From the NCBI GenBank assembly GCA_022510665.1, contig JAFLSZ010000003.1:1-64000 (forward strand): a stretch of DNA of 64,000 nt. Reading direction: 5' to 3'. Below are positions 58,796-64,000 of this stretch, piece after piece. Positions within the stretch are counted from its first letter, which is position 1. Every line of letters starts with the position of its first letter. The notes beneath the pieces were generated by a model. The model made no database searches. It worked only from the letters and a program-made list of their open reading frames with translations, and was not told the DNA's origin. The stretch comes from Lachnospiraceae bacterium (GTDB lineage Bacteria; Bacillota; Clostridia; Lachnospirales; Lachnospiraceae). The translations under genes and the position numbers were made by a program.

Positions 58796-60298
58796 CTAGA
58801 TTCCCAAATTTACACGTTCCTCATCCGTCAATTCTTCCAAAATCTCCCGAATCAATATTCTGTCGTCCATCGGATACTTTACTCCGCGGATTTCCTGATA
58901 ATCCTCATGTCCTTTCCCGGCAAGCACAATCACATCGTCTTTCTCGGCATGCACCAGCGCATAACGGATTGCTTCCTTCCGGTCCGTTATTGTAACATAC
59001 GCTCCGTCCGCCTTTTTGACGCCGGTTAAAATATCCTCAATAATCGCTTCCGGCTCCTCAAAGCGCGGATTATCCGATGTAACAATCGTTACGTCAGCAT
59101 AACGCGAAGAAATCTCTCCCATTTCAAAGCGACGGCTGCGGGAACGGTTCCCGCCGCAGCCAAACAGACAAACCAGACGTTTCGGTTCATACTCTTTGAG
59201 CGCCATGAGCAGGCTTTTTAAACTCATCGCATTGTGCGCATAATCAATCATTACCGAAAAATTCGGAGAAACCTCCACCGTTTCCAGCCTTCCTTTTACC
59301 CGCACTTCCAAAAGGGCGCGCTGCATTACTTCCACCGGAACATTCTGCCGCATACAAATCGCAACCGCCGTCAACGAATTATATACCGAAAACATACCCG
59401 GAATCGGAACCGAAAACTTTGCCTCTAATGCTCCTTTTGTCTGATAGGATACCATAAGTTTCCCGTCTGTTCGGTGTAAATCAATTTCCTCCGCGCGCAG
59501 ATCGACTCCTTCGTTACAGCCGTATGTCATCACTTCGCAGGTATGCTCCCTCAACATTCTTTCCATATGCGGGTCATCTGCGTTCAAAATACCGTAGCGG
59601 CACTGTTGAAACAAACGCGCCTTACACGCCGCATATTCCTCAAAATCCGCGTGCTCGTTCGCTCCGATATGATCCGGCTCCAAATTCGTAAAAATACCGT
59701 AATCAAACGTAATTCCGGCAACCCTGGAAAGTTTCAGAGCCTGTGAAGACACTTCCATCACTACCGCCCGGCAGCCGTTATCCGCCATCTTCCGGAAATA
59801 TTCCTGTACAAGATAAGACTCCGGTGTTGTATGGCTTGCGGAAACCGTTTCCGCGCCGTCCCGTACCTCTACGGTTCCGATAAGTCCTACTTTCATGCCG
59901 ACCGACTCCAAAATATGATGCACCATATATGCCGTCGTCGTTTTTCCCTTTGTGCCGGTAATTCCAATCGTTATTAACTCTTTGGCCGGATATCCAAACC
60001 ATGCCGCCGACATATAGGCAAGCGCCTTTCTGGTGTCCTCCACAAGCACAAGCGTAACACCTGCCGGAAGCGAAAGCTCCCGTTCCGCTACAATAACGGA
60101 AGCGCCTGCCAACGAAGCCTCTTCGGCATATTGGTGTCCGTCATATACTGCTCCGCTGATACAAAAAAAAGCGGAGCCGGGCGGTACGGCCTTTCTTGAA
60201 TCATATACCAGCGCTGTTACCTCAACCTCTTTTTCCACCTGTATCCGCCTGACGGAATCATCTGCAAGCAGTTGTTCCAACAGCTCTCCTAATTTCAT
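58796..60298 (-). CDS. murE: UDP-N-acetylmuramyl tripeptide synthetase (DNPR motif suggests meso-DAP)
   Basis: GITGTKGKTTTAYMVHHIL; IVTSDNPRFEEPEAIIEDI; KGHEDYQE. Confidence 0.95.
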   Translation of the reverse strand: MKLGELLEQLLADDSVRRIQVEKEVEVTALVYDSRKAVPPGSAFFCISGAVYDGHQYAEEASLAGASVIVAERELSLPAGVTLVLVEDTRKALAYMSAAWFGYPAKELITIGITGTKGKTTTAYMVHHILESVGMKVGLIGTVEVRDGAETVSASHTTPESYLVQEYFRKMADNGCRAVVMEVSSQALKLSRVAGITFDYGIFTNLEPDHIGANEHADFEEYAACKARLFQQCRYGILNADDPHMERMLREHTCEVMTYGCNEGVDLRAEEIDLHRTDGKLMVSYQTKGALEAKFSVPIPGMFSVYNSLTAVAICMRQNVPVEVMQRALLEVRVKGRLETVEVSPNFSVMIDYAHNAMSLKSLLMALKEYEPKRLVCLFGCGGNRSRSRRFEMGEISSRYADVTIVTSDNPRFEEPEAIIEDILTGVKKADGAYVTITDRKEAIRYALVHAEKDDVIVLAGKGHEDYQEIRGVKYPMDDRILIREILEELTDEERVNLGI

Positions 60299-60371
60299 AA
60301 ACCTCTCCTTTCGCTCTCATGGCATAATGGCATACCCGTTCGGGCCGCAAATTTTATCCCACCCGACAAAA

Positions 60372-60403
60372 GCCCATTTTGGGCGCAATTGTCCAAAATG
60401 GGC
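60372..60403 (-). terminator. Inverted repeat downstream of glgA (GCCCATTTTGG-10-CCAAAATGGGC), probable terminator
   Basis: Perfect 11-bp stem 60372-60382/60393-60403 just after the glgA stop; TTTTG follows on the minus strand. Confidence 0.6.
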
Positions 60404-60411
60404 CGTAATTT

Positions 60412-61857
60412 TTATTCTCCGAGCAGATACCGGTATAAATCCTCGTATTTCTTTGCGGAGGTCGTCCACGAAAAGTCCGCCGCCATTCCGCGATCTATTA
60501 ACTTGTTCCACTCTCTCTTTTTGTTATAATAAACATGCTTTGCGTAACGCACCATGGAAAGCATTTCATGGGCATTATAATTGGAAAAGCTAAAACCCGT
60601 ACCGGTACTCTCGTACTCATTGTACGGAACAACCGTATCACGCAGACCTCCGGTTTCTCTTACAATCGGAACCGTACCGTAACGAAGGCTGATTAACTGG
60701 CTCAAACCACACGGTTCAAAGAGGGACGGCATCAAAAACGCATCCGAAGCCGCATAGATTTTATGTGCCCTTTCGTTATTGTAATAAATATTCGCCGACA
60801 CTCTTCCATGATATTTCCATTCGTAATGGCGGAACAGATTTTCATACTTCGGATCACCTGTTCCCAAAATAACCAGCTGGGTGTCCGTGTCACAAAGTTC
60901 TTCTAACACGCACTCAACCAGGTCAAAACCCTTTTGGTCGGTCAGACGGGACACGATTCCGACCATAAAACGGTTTCCGTCCACCTCGAGCGCAAGCTCC
61001 TGCTGTAAAGCAGTCTTATTCTTTACTTTCTCTTTTCTAAAATTTACTATATTGTATTTTTGTACAAGATACGGGTCCGTCTCCGGATTATATTCCTCGT
61101 AATCTATTCCGTTGACAATACCGCACAGGCAGTTGGAACGCGCTCTCATTAAGCCGTCCAAGCCTTCTCCGTAAAACGCGCTCTTGATTTCCCCGGCGTA
61201 AGTATCGCTTACCGTAGTAACATAATCCGCGTAAACAATGCCGCCCTTTAAGTAGTTCGCGTCACCATAGGCCTCTAACTTATCCGGCGCGAAATAATAC
61301 TTGTCAAGACCTGTAATATCCTGTACCGTCTTCTTATCCCATACACCCTGAAACTTCAGGTTGTGAATTGTCATTATCGTCTTGATTCCGCGGTAAAATT
61401 CACCTTGTCCGAAACTGTCATGCAGATATACCGGAAGCAGTCCGGTCTGCCAGTCGTTACAGTGAATCAAATCCGGCCGGAATCCAATCTGAGGTAAAGC
61501 GGACAACACCGCACGGCAGAAAAACGCAAACTTTTCGATATCTTCATAGATATTCCCGTAAGGCTTGTTACCCGCGAAATAATACTCGTTGTCAATAAAG
61601 TAAAACGTAACTCCATCCATTACCGTTTCCATAATGCCTACATACTGGCTGCGCCATGCGAGTTCCATGTAAAAATGCGTCTTGTACTGCATCTTCTCTT
61701 TAAACTTCGCCGGAATCGCCAAATAATTAGGAATCATCACGCGTACATCATAACGTTCCTTGTTAAGGTACTTAGGCAAAGCGCCTACCACATCGGCAAG
61801 CCCCCCCGTTTTAATAAAGGGAACACACTCAGAAGCAACAAACAATATATTTTTCAC
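60412..61857 (-). CDS. glgA: Glycogen synthase (GTG start)
   Basis: ILFVASECVPFIKTGGLADVVGALPKYL; PSLFEPCGLSQLISLRYGTVPIVRETGGLRDTV. Confidence 0.97.
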   Translation of the reverse strand: MKNILFVASECVPFIKTGGLADVVGALPKYLNKERYDVRVMIPNYLAIPAKFKEKMQYKTHFYMELAWRSQYVGIMETVMDGVTFYFIDNEYYFAGNKPYGNIYEDIEKFAFFCRAVLSALPQIGFRPDLIHCNDWQTGLLPVYLHDSFGQGEFYRGIKTIMTIHNLKFQGVWDKKTVQDITGLDKYYFAPDKLEAYGDANYLKGGIVYADYVTTVSDTYAGEIKSAFYGEGLDGLMRARSNCLCGIVNGIDYEEYNPETDPYLVQKYNIVNFRKEKVKNKTALQQELALEVDGNRFMVGIVSRLTDQKGFDLVECVLEELCDTDTQLVILGTGDPKYENLFRHYEWKYHGRVSANIYYNNERAHKIYAASDAFLMPSLFEPCGLSQLISLRYGTVPIVRETGGLRDTVVPYNEYESTGTGFSFSNYNAHEMLSMVRYAKHVYYNKKREWNKLIDRGMAADFSWTTSAKKYEDLYRYLLGE

Positions 61858-61984
61858 AGTTCTCCTCCTCGCGTATAGTAACTATCGTTATACAATTTAG
61901 TATACCATATTTCTCCCTTTTTGAAAAGCATTTTCAAAGCATTTTCTCGGAATCGTTTTATGCTTTTGGTTCTCTCAATTCTTT

Positions 61985-62785
61985 CTATTGCGTCCGTAAC
62001 TTGTATTCCAGACGAATTTTATCCGCAATCAGTGCCACAAACTCCGAATTCGTCGGTTTTCCTTTTCCCCCGGCTACCGTATAGCCGAACAACGCATCTA
62101 TGGTATCTGTTTTTCCTCTGCTCCATGCCACTTCAATCGCATGGCGGATTGCACGCTCTACACGGCTCGGCGTGGTCTTGTGACGTTTTGCAATAGACGG
62201 ATAAAGCATTTTGGTAATGGAATTCAACATTTCCGAATTATCCACCGACATCATAATCGCGTCACGCAGATACTGATATCCTTTGATATGCGCCGGTACG
62301 CCAATCTCGTGTATAATATCCGTAACATCTACTTCTAAATTATTCGTATTCTGTACTTTGAGTTCTTGTCCTAACAGTCGGTTGTGTTCCACACCGCAGA
62401 TGCTGCTGATTCCCATTACCTGATGAATCCGCTGCATAATCACTGCGCTGTCAAACGGTTTCATAATATAGTAACTTGCGCCGAGTGCGAAAACGCTTTC
62501 CGTTACGCGCTCCTGCCCGATTGCCGTCACTACAATAACATGCGGCTGCTTCTTTAATTCCGTATCCTTCCGTATCTGCTCCAATACACCGATTCCGTCT
62601 AATTTGGGCATAATGATATCAAGCAATACTACATCCGGCTGTAATTCCTTGATTTTTCTGACAGCCTCCATGCCGTCCTCCGCTCTTCCGACATGCTCTA
62701 CCACGGAATCGTTTTTCAAAAGTTCATCATAAAGTTCCAAGATCCGAACATTGTCATCTACTGTAAGAACACGAATCTTTTCCAT
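61985..62785 (-). CDS. spo0A: Sporulation master regulator Spo0A
   Basis: Receiver domain and sigma-interacting/DNA-binding domain ([21 protein letters not shown]). Confidence 0.98.
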   Translation of the reverse strand: MEKIRVLTVDDNVRILELYDELLKNDSVVEHVGRAEDGMEAVRKIKELQPDVVLLDIIMPKLDGIGVLEQIRKDTELKKQPHVIVVTAIGQERVTESVFALGASYYIMKPFDSAVIMQRIHQVMGISSICGVEHNRLLGQELKVQNTNNLEVDVTDIIHEIGVPAHIKGYQYLRDAIMMSVDNSEMLNSITKMLYPSIAKRHKTTPSRVERAIRHAIEVAWSRGKTDTIDALFGYTVAGGKGKPTNSEFVALIADKIRLEYKLRTQ

Positions 62786-62826
62786 TTTCTTTTCTTCTTT
62801 TCCTTTCTCCTAGATTTTACTTTTTT

Positions 62827-62900
62827 TGTAAATAATTTACATTCCTAATTATAACATCTTTTTTGTTTTTTGCAAGAGCATTTTTGTAAATTTTTTACAA
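62827..62900 (-). promoter_or_regulatory. spo0A promoter region: TTGCAA-16-TATAAT flanked by two TTGTAAA/TTTACAA-type palindromes
   Basis: TGTAAATAATTTACA 62827-62841; -10 reverse complement of 62848-62853; -35 reverse complement of 62870-62875; TTGTAAATTTTTTACAA 62884-62900. Confidence 0.6.
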
Positions 62901-63003
62901 TGTTCTAAAATCCGCTACTCAGGCGGGTTTCACCCTTTCTCATAGTTAAAGATTCGTTTGTGACTTTTCGCGTGCGGCGGAATGCGAAACAGTTTCCCAT
63001 AAT

Positions 63004-63048
63004 AAAAGCCGCTGTTCCGACAGATTCCTTATCTGCCGGAGCAGCGGC
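63004..63048 (-). terminator. Terminator downstream of the MCP gene
   Basis: GCCGCTGTTCCGACAGAT-TCCTT-ATCTGCCGGAGCAGCGGC, 18-bp stem allowing G-U; TTTTATT on the minus strand. Confidence 0.85.
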
Positions 63049-63131
63049 TCCTTTACATTTATTATTTATATAACAGCGTATTCTGCTATATAAGTACCAA
63101 ATTTACAGCCGTGTACTTTACGTTGTTAATC

Positions 63132-64000
63132 TCAGATTACCTTAAACTTGGCAATTTGCTTCTTCAACTCATTGGAAACATTGTCATTGACCGCGGTACA
63201 ATCTTGAATCTCCTTCATATTTGCAGTCATCTCCTGCATAATGTCGGTCAGAGTAGATACTCTTGCATTCTCCTTCTCAATAGCTTGGGAAATCTGACCA
63301 ATCCTGTCATTGACATGGCCAGAGGCAATCGACAGTTCATCTGCTTTCACGCCGAAACCTCCCATCATGTTCTCCAATGCGGCCGCATCCTGCAGATACT
63401 CCATGGAGGACTCCACAAAACGGTCATAATCTTCCAGTACGTTTGTGTTCACAAACTTTAACAGCTGATTGGAAGAGTCTGCAAGACTTTCTACGGAAGA
63501 AATCACACCGGTACTGATCTCCTGAATACTGTTTGCCGTGTTGCGGCTGTTGTCCGCAAGCACACGGATTTCATCCGCCACTACCGCAAAGCCTTTGCCC
63601 GCCTCTCCGGCTCTTGCCGCCTCAATGGAAGCATTCAATGCCAAAAGATTGGTCTGGCTGGCAATGGACAAAATCTCATCCGTCAGACTCCGAATGGAAT
63701 TTACACTCTTACTGTTTTCCACCGCACTGCTCAGGTCAGCCTGCAGGGAAGTAGCAATCTGCTCGGATTCTTCCTTGCTGCGGGTAGCAAGTCCGCGGAT
63801 TTTGTTGGCGCGTTCCTTCATCTCCGCGGCATAAGTCCTGCCGGACACCGTAGATTCCGTAATGGCATCTCCGCTCTCCGTCAGGGAGCGCATATCCTGT
63901 AAAATCACATTCAGCGCATCGGAAACGGTGTTGATATCCTCACAGAGCGCTCCGGCCTCCTTGGATACCGCGTTGGTGGAATCCGACACTTTTGTTACAA
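63132..64000 (-). CDS. Methyl-accepting chemotaxis protein, signalling domain (N-terminus beyond window)
   Basis: [50 protein letters not shown] hairpin motif; frame stays open to the window edge. Confidence 0.93.
   Translation of the reverse strand, partial: VTKVSDSTNAVSKEAGALCEDINTVSDALNVILQDMRSLTESGDAITESTVSGRTYAAEMKERANKIRGLATRSKEESEQIATSLQADLSSAVENSKSVNSIRSLTDEILSIASQTNLLALNASIEAARAGEAGKGFAVVADEIRVLADNSRNTANSIQEISTGVISSVESLADSSNQLLKFVNTNVLEDYDRFVESSMEYLQDAAALENMMGGFGVKADELSIASGHVNDRIGQISQAIEKENARVSTLTDIMQEMTANMKEIQDCTAVNDNVSNELKKQIAKFKVI

Noticed and set aside
60331-60346. CCCGTTCGGG mini-palindrome between murE and glgA
   Set aside because: Too short to separate from chance; adjacent to a better terminator candidate.
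62975-62998. GGAATGCGAAACAGTTTCCC as a further copy of the interspersed element
   Set aside because: Only partial similarity to the arm (ATGCG-AAAC), no partner arm and no flanking repeat.
62905-63000. c-di-GMP-I riboswitch upstream of spo0A
   Set aside because: Some GC-rich stems present but the conserved GEMM core motifs could not be placed; no confident match.

Overview
The window is a contiguous piece of chromosome from a spore-forming, motile, low-GC Firmicute (Clostridia; Lachnospiraceae-like by gene content and order). Almost every gene is on the minus strand. Reading from high to low coordinate it contains: a partial MCP; spo0A; glgA; murE; priA-def-fmt-yugP-rsmB-rlmN-prpC-prkC-rsgA-rpe-PilZ-thiN; ychF; a divergent Lgt-like gene; a dcw cluster (mraZ-rsmH-ftsL-pbp-pbp-murD-ftsW-murA-ftsQ-ftsZ) with no mraY, murF, murG or ftsA; a small accessory island with two plus-strand ORFs; spoIIGA-sigE-sigG; a DUF4474-like/phosphoesterase pair; a ten-gene Mrp-type antiporter operon with four MrpD/NuoL-M-N-type subunits; cheX; an aconitase-family hydratase; a GH43 lipoprotein; rimP-nusA-ylxR-L7Ae-infB-rbfA-nrnA-truB-ribF; a Na/Pi cotransporter; and a partial lipoprotein. 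No rRNA, tRNA, CRISPR array or phage was seen. The strongest unexplained signals are: (1) a family of small interspersed inverted-repeat elements (three copies plus a possible solo arm), with termini near CTTGAGTTTCCGCATTT and different 6-9 bp direct repeats at each copy, which looks like an undescribed MITE; one copy lies at the -35 of a promoter, one is in the spoIIGA leader and one follows the ychF stop codon; (2) a long nested hairpin that buries the sigG ribosome-binding site and start codon; (3) spoIIGA having no canonical start codon after its strong SD, with the only upstream ATG supplied by the inserted element; (4) two palindromes flanking the spo0A promoter; (5) MraZ-type repeats overlapping the mraZ promoter. 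Everything was read by eye; no searches or folding programs were run.
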